This document shows positions 1 through 8,754 of a DNA stretch of 9,711 nucleotides, one piece after another. The notes beneath the pieces were generated by a model. It was not told the origin of the DNA. It worked only from the letters and a program-made list of their open reading frames with translations, and searched no databases. The DNA is from Bacteroidota bacterium (GTDB lineage Bacteria; Bacteroidota; Bacteroidia; Chitinophagales; LD1). The first letter of the stretch is position 1. The number at the start of each line of letters is the position of its first letter. Location: NCBI GenBank assembly GCA_023428205.1, contig JAEYZB010000295.1, positions 1 to 9,711 of the forward strand. The letters run 5' to 3'. The position numbers and the translations under genes are program-made.

Positions 1-414
<414 letters not shown>

Positions 415-521
415 TAAACCATCTCAAGTGGGTTAAAAAAACGAGGAGAAATGCTGTTATAATTCACAAATCCGATATATGCGTGTAATAAAATTTCCGC
501 TTTTTCGTTAGTTTTAACGTC

Positions 522-1526
522 ATGAAAAGAATTGCTTTTTTATTCCTGCTCGTTTTTTCGCTCCCTTTGCTGCATGCACAAAAAAAATACAAACCGGTAT
601 CGCAACACCCCGTTGTGATTGAGCAGCCGACTCTGACAAAACAAAATCTGGCGCGTCTCACCAAAACAGAAGACACCCTTTGCCGATTAGCCGAAGTGTG
701 GATGTACGACACACTTTCATTGGAAAATCGTAAAAACGCGTGCTACGAGTTTATTCCCAAATTTTTAAATGCACTAAAAACAGACAACTCCTTTTACTAT
801 CCGTTTGACTCCCTCACACACGTTTCAAAAGTCTATTCACCCGACAGTCTATTCCGAATTTTCACGTGGCAGCTGCACTATCCGAAAGGGAAATTTCGCT
901 ACTACGGATTAATTCAAATGCGCTCGGAAAAATTGCGCTTATACCCATTGAAAGACCTACGCGACACGTTTTCATTCCACACACAGCAGATTCTCAGTCC
1001 TGAGAACTGGTACGGTTGTCTTTATTATAACATCATTCGTACCACCATCAATCGTCAGGCGTATTACACGCTTTTCGGGTTTGAGGCTCCGGACTTTATT
1101 TCACGCAGAAAAATTTTGGAAGTGATGCACTTTGAAAACGGGAAACCGGTTTTCGGAGCACCGTTATTTCATTTCAAATACGATTCCACGGCACTGAAAA
1201 TGCGAGACACCCTCAATCGTTTTTTTATGGAATACAAATGGGATGGCAATCCTATATTGAAATATGACAATGAGATGGAAGCGATTGTCTATTCTCATTT
1301 GGAGCCACCCAATCCAAAAGCGAAAGGCGCTTATTTTGCGTATGTGCCTGACGGCTCGTATGAAGGTTTCAAATGGCTGAAAGACCGTTGGCAATGGATT
1401 GAAAGAGTATTCTCGTTTGCTATAAATGAAAATGACAACCCTCCTATTCCTGCGCCTCTTTTCGGCACCCCAAAACGACAACCTGTGTTGCCGACAGAAA
1501 TAGAAAAACCCATTCCAAGTAGGTAG
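522..1526 (+). CDS. Secreted conserved Bacteroidota protein of unknown function
   Basis: I do not recognise a named family. The 334-residue product opens with a clear signal peptide: MKR, a hydrophobic stretch 4-17, and likely cleavage around LHA-Q (19/20). It should therefore be periplasmic or surface exposed. It has no lipobox and no further membrane segment. The mature part is rich in aromatic residues and has motif-like blocks: SPENWYGCLYY (159-169), KILEVMHFENGKPVFGAPLFHF (197-218, split here only for description) and EPPNPKAKG...YVPDGSYEGF (261-283). These look like a compact conserved domain. The last 30 residues form a proline-rich tail (NPPIPAPLFGTP...). The ATG at 522 is chosen because it directly precedes the signal peptide. 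It is followed by a strong terminator and converges on the lipoprotein gene at 1602, so it is probably transcribed alone or from the upstream gldE-like gene. Function is open. Confidence 0.85.
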   Translation: MKRIAFLFLLVFSLPLLHAQKKYKPVSQHPVVIEQPTLTKQNLARLTKTEDTLCRLAEVWMYDTLSLENRKNACYEFIPKFLNALKTDNSFYYPFDSLTHVSKVYSPDSLFRIFTWQLHYPKGKFRYYGLIQMRSEKLRLYPLKDLRDTFSFHTQQILSPENWYGCLYYNIIRTTINRQAYYTLFGFEAPDFISRRKILEVMHFENGKPVFGAPLFHFKYDSTALKMRDTLNRFFMEYKWDGNPILKYDNEMEAIVYSHLEPPNPKAKGAYFAYVPDGSYEGFKWLKDRWQWIERVFSFAINENDNPPIPAPLFGTPKRQPVLPTEIEKPIPSR

Positions 1527-1551
1527 AAAAAACCAGCACGTTCCCAATAAA

Positions 1552-1582
1552 AAAAGTCCCCTCGCCAAGGCGGGGGACTTTT
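1552..1582. terminator. Bidirectional intrinsic terminator between convergent genes
   Basis: AAAAGTCCCC (1552-1561) pairs perfectly with GGGGACTTTT (1573-1582). After one bulged T the stem continues as CGCC/GGCG around an AA tip. Flanking A-runs on the left and T-runs on the right let it work on both strands, closing the plus-strand gene ending at 1526 and the minus-strand gene ending at 1602. Confidence 0.9.
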
Positions 1583-1601
1583 CTATCTGTTTTATTTTCT
1601 T

Positions 1602-2564
1602 TTATGGCAAGATTCTCGCAATCATTCCGCGAACACCCATATCTACAACCATTTCCCCTTTAAACGGCTCGTATTTACCATCTGCCACTACTTTGGTCCA
1701 TTCAAAACTTTTATTGATAGAAAGTGACATTTCAACAGTAACATCCGAAGTTTCATCGCCCGTAATCACCAACGAATTATTTTCAAACGGCCCTGTAACC
1801 AAACAAGATCCCGCAGGAATTGGAGAGGAGTTAAACAATGGATTTACTACGGTAGTCGCTCCCGCAGGTGCTTGACCTGTCGAAAGAACATTCACCGGAT
1901 AAGGATAGGTACCTAAGCCTGAAAAGTTAACATTCGCGGTACCATACGTTTTGGTTGCCCAAAAACCTTGCAATTTATTGGCATTAATCGCTATCGTAGT
2001 GTCTTTCACTGTCAAGTTTTGAATGTAGGTATTGAACCCAATAAAACTCGATACATAACAAGGAAACTCTTGGGAAATTGTTCCGGTGTAATTAGTTCCA
2101 AGATAATTGTACGTAATGGTTGTATCAAAATACATTTGCACTTCGTATGCTTGATATGCCAACGATGCACGCAAGTATTGATATGTACCGGCAGCAACAT
2201 CTTTCAACGGAATTTTGAAAAACACTTCTCCGTTATTCACTATTGTTTCTTGGGCAAAATCAATCGCTTTTGCAGGCGTTCCACCTGTTTCAACTTCTGC
2301 GGCTTTATACAAAACAGCTCCTGCGCCAACAGCGGTAAGCGGTGATTGAGAAAGCTCTATGTAATGCACGGAAATTCCCTTGAAGTCCGGAGTTTGCGCC
2401 TCGTGGTCAGCAGGCACGTCAGTCGGTTGCCCAAAACTGTTCAGACGCACTTGCGTGGAGTCCAACTTCATTTTAAAAATCAAATACGGTCCCTCTTCTT
2501 TTGGTTCTTTACAAGCACTCAAAAACAAGGACATTCCGCAGAGTACGATGAATATGTTTTTCAT
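1602..2564 (-). CDS. Outer-membrane or periplasmic lipoprotein of unknown function
   Basis: The start is placed at 2564, not at the further upstream ATG at 2588, because the product then begins directly with a lipoprotein signal (MKNIFIVLCGMSLFLSAC; lipobox LSAC, lipidated Cys18) and because a -7 promoter element overlaps the 2588 codon. The 320-residue product has no membrane segment after the signal. It is rich in Thr, Gly, Tyr and Val, with many short beta-like stretches. Conspicuous blocks are PYLIFKMKLDSTQVRLN after the lipobox, FFKIPLKDVAAGTYQYLRASLAYQ near the middle, and TTVVNPLFNSSPIPAGSCLVTG and VVDMGVRGMI near the end. This suggests a beta-sandwich protein anchored by its lipid. 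The alternation of acidic and beta segments is faintly like MbnP-type Bacteroidota lipoproteins, but I see no metal motif that would settle this. It lies downstream of eno on the same strand, separated by a terminator, so it is likely its own unit. Confidence 0.85.
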   Translation of the reverse strand: MKNIFIVLCGMSLFLSACKEPKEEGPYLIFKMKLDSTQVRLNSFGQPTDVPADHEAQTPDFKGISVHYIELSQSPLTAVGAGAVLYKAAEVETGGTPAKAIDFAQETIVNNGEVFFKIPLKDVAAGTYQYLRASLAYQAYEVQMYFDTTITYNYLGTNYTGTISQEFPCYVSSFIGFNTYIQNLTVKDTTIAINANKLQGFWATKTYGTANVNFSGLGTYPYPVNVLSTGQAPAGATTVVNPLFNSSPIPAGSCLVTGPFENNSLVITGDETSDVTVEMSLSINKSFEWTKVVADGKYEPFKGEMVVDMGVRGMIARILP

Positions 2565-2585
2565 AATTGTTGTTTGTTTATTCTT

Positions 2586-2593
2586 CAAATGTA
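2586..2593 (-). promoter_or_regulatory. -7 element of the lipoprotein gene promoter
   Basis: On the minus strand these bases read TACATTTG, an exact match to the Bacteroidota primary sigma -7 consensus TAnnTTTG. It is 21 bases upstream of the chosen ATG at 2564. No TTTG is seen at the expected -33 distance, where the T-run of the eno terminator lies. It overlaps the alternative ATG at 2588, which argues against that start. Confidence 0.5.
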
Positions 2594-2603
2594 TAAAATC
2601 CCA

Positions 2604-2638
2604 TAAAAAAAGAAGTCCGGTACCTCAACCGGACTTCT
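2604..2638 (-). terminator. Intrinsic terminator of eno
   Basis: AGAAGTCCGGT (2611-2621) and ACCGGACTTCT (2628-2638) form a perfect 11-bp stem with a 6-base loop. On the minus strand the hairpin is followed by a run of seven T. It lies about 90 bases past the eno stop codon and insulates eno from the lipoprotein gene. Confidence 0.88.
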
Positions 2639-2727
2639 CTAAACACCCTCGTTTAACCCTTAAAACCTAAAAGCAACCATAAGACGTCACCATAAATTCA
2701 AAGGTTGCACGCTGGATAAAAAATAAT

Positions 2728-4190
<1,463 letters not shown>

Positions 4191-4282
4191 ATATAACGGA
4201 ATGCGGAATTGTTGCCAACAAAGGAAAATTGAGACATCCACGTTGCCAATACCGATGAACGCAAAGCGACAAAACGTTATAT
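4191..4282. repeat. Imperfect palindrome bounded by ATATAACG/CGTTATAT, attC-like
   Basis: ATATAACG at 4191-4198 and its exact complement CGTTATAT at 4275-4282 enclose 76 bases. Nested inside, TGCG (4202-4205) pairs with CGCA (4260-4263), and GTTGCCAAC (4211-4219) pairs with GTTGCCAAT (4242-4250) at eight of nine positions counting one G-T pair. The right arm is longer than the left, leaving unpaired bases on one side. This nested, asymmetric fold with conserved outer 7-8-mers resembles integron attC sites. The outer boxes only partly fit the classical RYYYAAC/GTTRRRY cores and no integrase gene is in view, so the attC reading is inference. Confidence 0.45.
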
Positions 4283-4296
4283 ACTAACCAGGAGAT

Positions 4297-4827
4297 ATGA
4301 ATTATAATATTAAAATCACTTTATTGCTTTTTTTTATGGTATTTAGTTTTTTAGGATGCCAAACTATTCCTGACAAAGTATTGGCAGTTCGACCCTTTGA
4401 CAAGGGGCGCTATCTAGGCAAATGGTATGAAATAGCGCGGTTCGATTTTCGGTTTGAAAAAAACCTTGACAATACCACCGCAAATTATTCTCTCAATTCT
4501 GACGGAAGCATTCGGGTTATTAACAGGGGATTCGACACGGTTAAGGGTAAATGGAAAGAAGCAATAGGAAAAGCAAAGTTCGTAGGTCAAGACTCGGTAG
4601 CCATGCTTAAAGTATCATTCTTTGGTCCGTTCTATGGAGGATATAATGTAATTGCTATTGATTCTGAGTACAAGTACTCCTTGGTTTGTGGAAATAGTTT
4701 AGACTATTTATGGATATTATCAAGAGAAATAACTATTCCGGAAGATATAAAAACCCAATATTTAGATTTGGCTAAAAGTTTAGGCTTTGAAGTAGAAAAG
4801 CTATTATGGATAAAACATGATAAATAA
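4297..4827 (+). CDS. blc: Blc-type bacterial lipocalin, lipoprotein
   Basis: Bacterial lipocalins of the Blc/apolipoprotein-D group are outer-membrane-anchored beta-barrels that bind fatty acids or lysophospholipids and are tied to envelope stress. The 176-residue product has a lipoprotein signal (MNYNIKITLLLFFMVFSFLGC, shown here as its first 20 and the lipidated Cys21). The first lipocalin signature is GKWYEIARFDFRFE (41-54, with the invariant Trp43). YNVIAIDSEYKYSLVCG (116-132) and YLWILSR (137-143) follow, exactly as in Blc. The length is normal for the family. An AGGAG lies only two bases from the ATG, unusual for this genome type and too close to be ideal. The gene is visibly more A/T-rich than eno and sits between two ATATAAC-headed palindromic stretches, which suggests it arrived as a separate unit. 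Lipocalins are also known passengers of chromosomal integron arrays in other phyla. No terminator hairpin with a T-run follows. Confidence 0.93.
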   Translation: MNYNIKITLLLFFMVFSFLGCQTIPDKVLAVRPFDKGRYLGKWYEIARFDFRFEKNLDNTTANYSLNSDGSIRVINRGFDTVKGKWKEAIGKAKFVGQDSVAMLKVSFFGPFYGGYNVIAIDSEYKYSLVCGNSLDYLWILSREITIPEDIKTQYLDLAKSLGFEVEKLLWIKHDK

Positions 4828-4837
4828 TTGTCTGCAT

Positions 4838-4935
4838 ATATAACAGCCCTGCTATCACAAGTTCAGCGATAGCGTAACTTGAAACAATAAAAGGCAAGTT
4901 TGCAACTTGTACCTGCAATCACGCAAACATTAGCG
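4838..4935. repeat. Second ATATAAC-headed palindromic region, attC-like
   Basis: Begins with ATATAAC (4838-4844), as the element at 4191 does, and ends with ACGCAAACATTAGCG (4921-4935). Aligned with the first element, ACGCAAA matches, and CATTAGCG takes the place of CGTTATAT. Internal pairings are GCTATC (4851-4856) with GATAGC (4868-4873), CAAGTT (4859-4864) with AACTTG (4876-4881), and a tight CAAGTT-tgc-AACTTG hairpin (4895-4909). The outer boxes do not fully complement each other, so this may be a decayed or recombined copy. It makes up the first part of the 356-base gene-free gap between the lipocalin and the methyltransferase gene. Confidence 0.35.
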
Positions 4936-4966
4936 CAACGTGCTCGTTTTTTCACACCCTTTCAAA
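4928..4966. repeat. Left direct repeat flanking the restriction-modification operon
   Basis: CATTAGCGCAACGTGCTCG (4928-4946) continues into a run of six T, then CACACCC and TTTCAAA. Close relatives occur on the other side of the operon: CATTAGTGAAGCGGTGCTCG at 8759-8778, and AACGTGCTCG, seven T, CACCCG, TTTCAAA at 8791-8820. The copies are in the same orientation, about 3.8 kb apart, and together bracket the two-gene operon. Confidence 0.65.
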
Positions 4967-4987
4967 TTGGTCGAAAAAAACGAGCAC
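4940..4987. repeat. 13-bp inverted repeat GTGCTCGTTTTTT / AAAAAACGAGCAC
   Basis: The arms at 4940-4952 and 4975-4987 are exact complements separated by 22 bases. The T and A runs are inside the stem rather than after it, so it is not a textbook terminator on either strand. It shares its left arm with the direct repeat that flanks the operon. Confidence 0.7.
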
Positions 4988-5031
4988 ATTGAGCCTGCCG
5001 AAACGCGGTCGTTGAGCGTAGCCGAAACGCG
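4987..5031. repeat. Two tandem REP-like units (TTGAGC-(G/C)T(A/G)(G/C)CGAAACGCG)
   Basis: CATTGAGCCTGCCGAAACGC G (4987-5007) is followed after two bases by CGTTGAGCGTAGCCGAAACG CG (5010-5031; spaces only break the text). The TTGAGC...CGAAACG core is of the type often scattered as short interspersed intergenic repeats in Bacteroidota. Only this pair is present in the window. Confidence 0.55.
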
Positions 5032-5036
5032 CAAGA

Positions 5037-5067
5037 TTTGTAAACCTTGTCTGAAATAGTAGTTTCG
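5037..5067 (+). promoter_or_regulatory. Candidate Bacteroidota promoter of the methyltransferase-specificity operon
   Basis: TTTG at 5037-5040, then 19 bases, then TAGTTTCG at 5060-5067. This matches the Bacteroidota primary sigma layout TTTG-N19ish-TAnnTTTG with one mismatch. It is the best-supported promoter in the window and would give a 5' leader of about 110 bases before the ATG at 5184. Confidence 0.5.
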
Positions 5068-5168
5068 CAAACAAAGAACGAACGAAACCTATTCGCGAAT
5101 TACAAGCAGACCTAAAAGAACAATGACAGACAAGAACAGGGTTTGAACTTTACGACCTAATAAATTAA
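5055..5168 (+). other. Possible coding remnant in the operon leader
   Basis: One frame reads NSSFANKERTKPIRELQADL, then KEQ, a TGA at 5124-5126, then QTRTGFELYDLIN and a TAA at 5166-5168. It has protein-like composition and the same purine-rich strand bias as the operon, but no start codon and an internal stop. It could be the eroded end of a lost upstream gene, or chance. No function can be assigned. Confidence 0.2.
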
Positions 5169-5183
5169 CAAGAAAAACAAAAA

Positions 5184-7334
5184 ATGAGTTTAATAGATAC
5201 GGGCATAGAGAAAGGACTAATAAAGTTTGACGAAGACAAGAACTTCATCACTTATATTCATCAGGGAAAGAAACGTAACTACAATAACCCCGAAGAAAAA
5301 GTGCAAGCCGAAACTTTCCTGACTTTGGTTTTGATTTACGGCTATCCTGAAAACAGAATTAAACAGTTCATTCCTGTTCAAATGGGTTCCGAAACAAAGG
5401 AAGCCGACATTGCCGTTTATTCAGACGATAAATGTGAAGAAACCTACATTTTAGTTGAGTGCAAAAAAGAAGATTTAACCGACCAGCAGTTTAACATTGC
5501 CGTTGACCAAGCATACAGTTACGCAGTTGCCGAAGGTGCAAAATACGTTTGGACAACTTCACGCATCAAAAATCAGTATTACGAAGTTCCAGACAAGAAA
5601 CCGAAAAGCAGAATTGAAATTCCCGACATTCCGCAATTTGGTATCAACAAACTTGCCCCTTACAAATATGTGAAAGGTGGCATTTCGCAAACCGACACAG
5701 ACGACATAAATATTGTTGCAGAACCAGACCCGAATGTAAAACAGAAGTTTTTTGAACTTCAAGTTGTAAGCGAAAGCGAACTGACAAAGATTTTCATTCA
5801 ATCGCATCAAGCACTTTGGGGCGGTGGACAAAGAAACCCAAGTGTTGCATTTGACGAATTGGATAAACTCATTTTCTGCAAAATTTGGGACGAGAAACAC
5901 CCAAGAAAAATAGGCGAACCTTACGACTTTCAAATTTTCCGTGACGAAGACCCGGAAGATTTGCTAAAACGCATCAAGAAAATTTATGCAGTTGGTGAAA
6001 AAGAAGCACCCGAAGTTTTCAAAGACGGCATAACACTTACCGCACAAGAAACGCTGACCATTGTAAAATACTTTCAGCGTATCAACCTCAATAAAACCGA
6101 CCTCGACAGCAAAGGCAAAGCCTTTGAGACTTTTATGGGCAGTTATTTCAGGGGCGACTTCGGGCAGTATTTTACACCAAGACCCATTGTAAAATTCATT
6201 GTGGACAGTTTGCCCATTACGCACAAAGCAAGAGTGCTTGATACTAGTTGCGGTAGTGGTGGCTTTTTGCTTTACGCTTTGGACAAAGTGAGAGAACAAG
6301 CCAACGAATTTTACGACCCCATCAAAGATGAAAAAGACCATTATAAATATTGGCACGACTTCGCAGAGAAAAACCTTTTTGGAATTGAGATAAACGACCA
6401 AATAGCCCGAACCGCCAAAATGAATATGATTATTCACGATGACGGACACACAAACGTAATTGCATCGGACGGACTTTTAAGCGATGTTGAAATGCAAGCC
6501 AAGTCGGGCAACAAAGAGTTTAAATACAATTCATTTGACTTTATTATTACCAATCCTCCATTTGGAAGTAGCATTAAGCAAACTGAAAAGGCATACTTAA
6601 ATCAATATCAGTTAGGAAAGAAAGATGAAGATTGGTTAGCATTAAAGGCATTGAAATATGATACAAGAGACAGCCAAAGTACCGAAGTATTATTCTTAGA
6701 GCAGTGCCACAAGTTTTTAACCGAACACGGTTATTTGGCAGTGGTAATTCCTGACGGCATTCTTACCAATAGCAGTTTGCAATATGTGCGAGACAACCTT
6801 GAAGAAATGTATCGCATTGTTGCCGTTGTTTCAATGCCTCAAACAGCTTTTAGTGCCACAGGGGCAGGCGTGAAAAGTTCTGTTTTGTTTTTGCGTAAGC
6901 ACAAGAACAAGCAAACCGAAAAAATCAACAACCAAAAGGCAAAACTGAAAGAAAAGGTAAAAACCAACAACAACTATATTGCTACTGTTGAGAAATGGGA
7001 AAAGGAAAAAGCTGATGCCATAAAGAAATTGGAAGCAGACGCAAAAGCCAAAAATCCAAAAGCCAACAAAAAGGAAATTACAGAAATGATTCAAGCCGAT
7101 AAATCGGCTGTTCAATCTGCATTTACAGACAAAGTGAATTTGCTAAAGGAAGAATTGACCGAAAAATACTTTTTGGCAAAACAAACCGCTTTAGACGACT
7201 ACCCTATTTTTATGGCAATTGCCGAAGATATTGGCTATGATGCCACAGGCAGAAGCACCGACAACAACGAGTTGATTGAAATAGGCAAAGAGTTATCAAA
7301 GTTTATTGCTCACATTAACAAGACAGAGAAGTGA
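5184..7334 (+). CDS. hsdM: Nuclease-methyltransferase fusion: HSDR_N-like domain plus type I N6-adenine DNA methyltransferase
   Basis: A 716-residue protein that should methylate adenine in a target chosen by its HsdS partner. Residues about 30-130 resemble the HSDR_N nuclease fold, with a PD-(D/E)xK-like set Asp75 (EADIAVY), Glu92 and Lys94 (ILVECKK). The HsdM-type methyltransferase follows: SKGKAFETFMG and GQYFTPRPIV (309-336), SAM-binding motif I VLDTSCGSGGF (351-361), FGIEIND (399-405), catalytic motif IV TNPPFG (456-461), and GYLAVVIPDGIL (516-527). Residues about 572-665 are Lys/Glu-rich and probably coiled coil. Ordinary HsdM proteins lack the N-terminal nuclease-like domain. The fusion plus a separate S subunit recalls BcgI-type enzymes. 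No helicase/translocase HsdR gene lies next to it. ATG 5184 follows an A-rich leader typical of this phylum. The stop overlaps the hsdS start in TGATG, implying coupled translation. It sits in the likely acquired block. Confidence 0.93.
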   Translation: MSLIDTGIEKGLIKFDEDKNFITYIHQGKKRNYNNPEEKVQAETFLTLVLIYGYPENRIKQFIPVQMGSETKEADIAVYSDDKCEETYILVECKKEDLTDQQFNIAVDQAYSYAVAEGAKYVWTTSRIKNQYYEVPDKKPKSRIEIPDIPQFGINKLAPYKYVKGGISQTDTDDINIVAEPDPNVKQKFFELQVVSESELTKIFIQSHQALWGGGQRNPSVAFDELDKLIFCKIWDEKHPRKIGEPYDFQIFRDEDPEDLLKRIKKIYAVGEKEAPEVFKDGITLTAQETLTIVKYFQRINLNKTDLDSKGKAFETFMGSYFRGDFGQYFTPRPIVKFIVDSLPITHKARVLDTSCGSGGFLLYALDKVREQANEFYDPIKDEKDHYKYWHDFAEKNLFGIEINDQIARTAKMNMIIHDDGHTNVIASDGLLSDVEMQAKSGNKEFKYNSFDFIITNPPFGSSIKQTEKAYLNQYQLGKKDEDWLALKALKYDTRDSQSTEVLFLEQCHKFLTEHGYLAVVIPDGILTNSSLQYVRDNLEEMYRIVAVVSMPQTAFSATGAGVKSSVLFLRKHKNKQTEKINNQKAKLKEKVKTNNNYIATVEKWEKEKADAIKKLEADAKAKNPKANKKEITEMIQADKSAVQSAFTDKVNLLKEELTEKYFLAKQTALDDYPIFMAIAEDIGYDATGRSTDNNELIEIGKELSKFIAHINKTEK

Positions 7335-8743
7335 TGAGCAGTTATACTATTTCACCAACACTCAACAAAAACCGAGTTTTCATTTTGCAAAAAAGCGAAT
7401 TGGAAAAACGCTTTGACCCACAGTTTTATATCAATAGAGTAAAAATCAAGAACTCTGTAAAACTTTCAACCCTTGTTAAGGTAAAAGGCGGAAAAAGAAT
7501 ACCCAAAGGCAAATACTATTCTGAAACACCAACAGAATATCAGTATTTGCGAGTTAGTGATATGCAAGATTTTGGTTTGATAAATTGGGACGGCTTAAAA
7601 TTTATTCCAGAAGATGTTTACTACTTTTTAGAGAGATATAAAGTTCAAAAAGGTGATGTGATTATTTCAATTGCAGGAACAGTTGGGAAAACAGCATTAA
7701 TCGAAAAAGAAATCAAAAACACTATTCTCACAGAAAACTGTGCAATTTTGGAAATACGAGACAAATCAAAGTTACTTCCAAAATATTTACATATCCTTTT
7801 AGAACTTTCAACTTCAAGAAGGCAAATTGAATTAGGTTTTATACAAACTACAATCCCTAAACTTGGCTTTGATAAAATTGAACAGTTGCAAATCCCTGAA
7901 ATTCCTTCTATTGAAAAACAACTTGAAATCATTGCTTTTTATGATAAATCAATTGCCCAAAAGCAAAAGAACGAAGCAGAAGCCGACAAACTACTTTCAA
8001 GCATTGATGAGTATTTGTTGAAAGAATTAGGCATAAAACTACCCGAACCGCCTGAAAATACTCTGAAGAATAGAATGTTTAAAAGGACTTTATCGGACAT
8101 TCAAAACAAACGAGTTGACCCGTTTTTTCATCAAGACAAATTTATAAACAATCTAATCGCTATTTCTAACGGAAAATATCCTGTTAAACAACTTCGTGAA
8201 ATAATATCAGGTAATTTGACAAAAGGAAGTTTACCAAAGCAAGATGAAAAGGACGGAGAATGTTCAGTTGTTCAAATTAATTCAATTAATGCTGACGGAA
8301 CAATTGCACTTGATGACTTGCTGACAGCGAAAAATATTTTCAGTAAACAACAGAAATTAAAAATTGGAGATGTTTTAGTTGTAATAACAGGAGCAACGAT
8401 AGGCAAGATTGCTTTTTGGAATTATGAAGGAGATTATTTTTTAGGTGGTGACATTGTAAAGTTTCAAACAAACTCTTTATCGGACAACGCTTTTGTTTAT
8501 CATTTCCTAAGATGCAGTTTAATGCAAACAGAAATTAAGAGAAACATTACGGGAGCAACAAATGGACATTTAGCACCAGAAGATATTTCACATTTACCAA
8601 TTCCTGTTCCACCGCTTGACAAACAAAAAGAAATAGCGGAACACATTACAGACATCAGAAAACAAGCCCAACAACTCAAAGACAAGACAAACGAACTATT
8701 GAAAAAAGCGAGTGAAGAAATTGAAGGAATATTGTTGAATTAA
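7334..8743 (+). CDS. hsdS: Type I-like restriction-modification specificity subunit (HsdS)
   Basis: The DNA-recognition subunit that directs the preceding enzyme to a split target. The 469-residue product has the classical two-fold layout. Half one opens with KRFDPQFY (25-32), then target-recognition domain 1 (about 41-200, with KGDVIISIAGTVGKTALI and IPEIPSIEKQLEI at its end), then a helical spacer (about 200-232). Half two opens with KRVDPFFH (239-246), then target-recognition domain 2 (about 285-428, with IGDVLVVITGATIGKIAFW and IPVPPLDKQKEIAEHI), then a C-terminal coiled coil to 466. The matching R-x-DP-x-F and end motifs mark the internal duplication. ATG at 7334 is preferred over GTG at 7331 because it makes the TGATG stop-start overlap with the methyltransferase gene. 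No second hsdS copy or inverted TRD repeats are seen, so recombinational switching of specificity is not supported here. The sequence recognised cannot be predicted by eye. Confidence 0.95.
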   Translation: MSSYTISPTLNKNRVFILQKSELEKRFDPQFYINRVKIKNSVKLSTLVKVKGGKRIPKGKYYSETPTEYQYLRVSDMQDFGLINWDGLKFIPEDVYYFLERYKVQKGDVIISIAGTVGKTALIEKEIKNTILTENCAILEIRDKSKLLPKYLHILLELSTSRRQIELGFIQTTIPKLGFDKIEQLQIPEIPSIEKQLEIIAFYDKSIAQKQKNEAEADKLLSSIDEYLLKELGIKLPEPPENTLKNRMFKRTLSDIQNKRVDPFFHQDKFINNLIAISNGKYPVKQLREIISGNLTKGSLPKQDEKDGECSVVQINSINADGTIALDDLLTAKNIFSKQQKLKIGDVLVVITGATIGKIAFWNYEGDYFLGGDIVKFQTNSLSDNAFVYHFLRCSLMQTEIKRNITGATNGHLAPEDISHLPIPVPPLDKQKEIAEHITDIRKQAQQLKDKTNELLKKASEEIEGILLN

Positions 8744-8754
8744 CCCAAATCGCG

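Noticed and set aside
1164..1568. Minus-strand open frame overlapping the secreted-protein gene
   Set aside because: It runs through the terminator hairpin and has no protein-like motif. The plus-strand gene has a signal peptide.
2673..2708. GCAACC...GGTTGC inverted repeat near the eno stop
   Set aside because: It has only six pairs, a loop of 24 bases and no T-run. The strong hairpin at 2611-2638 is the better terminator.
5559..7115. Several long minus-strand open frames opposite the methyltransferase gene
   Set aside because: They mirror the codon bias of the plus-strand gene, have Phe/Cys-rich unlikely proteins, and no family motif.
7331..8743. Phase-variable or invertible hsdS
   Set aside because: There is no second hsdS, no inverted copies of the recognition domains, no recombinase and no homopolymer or short tandem repeat in the gene.
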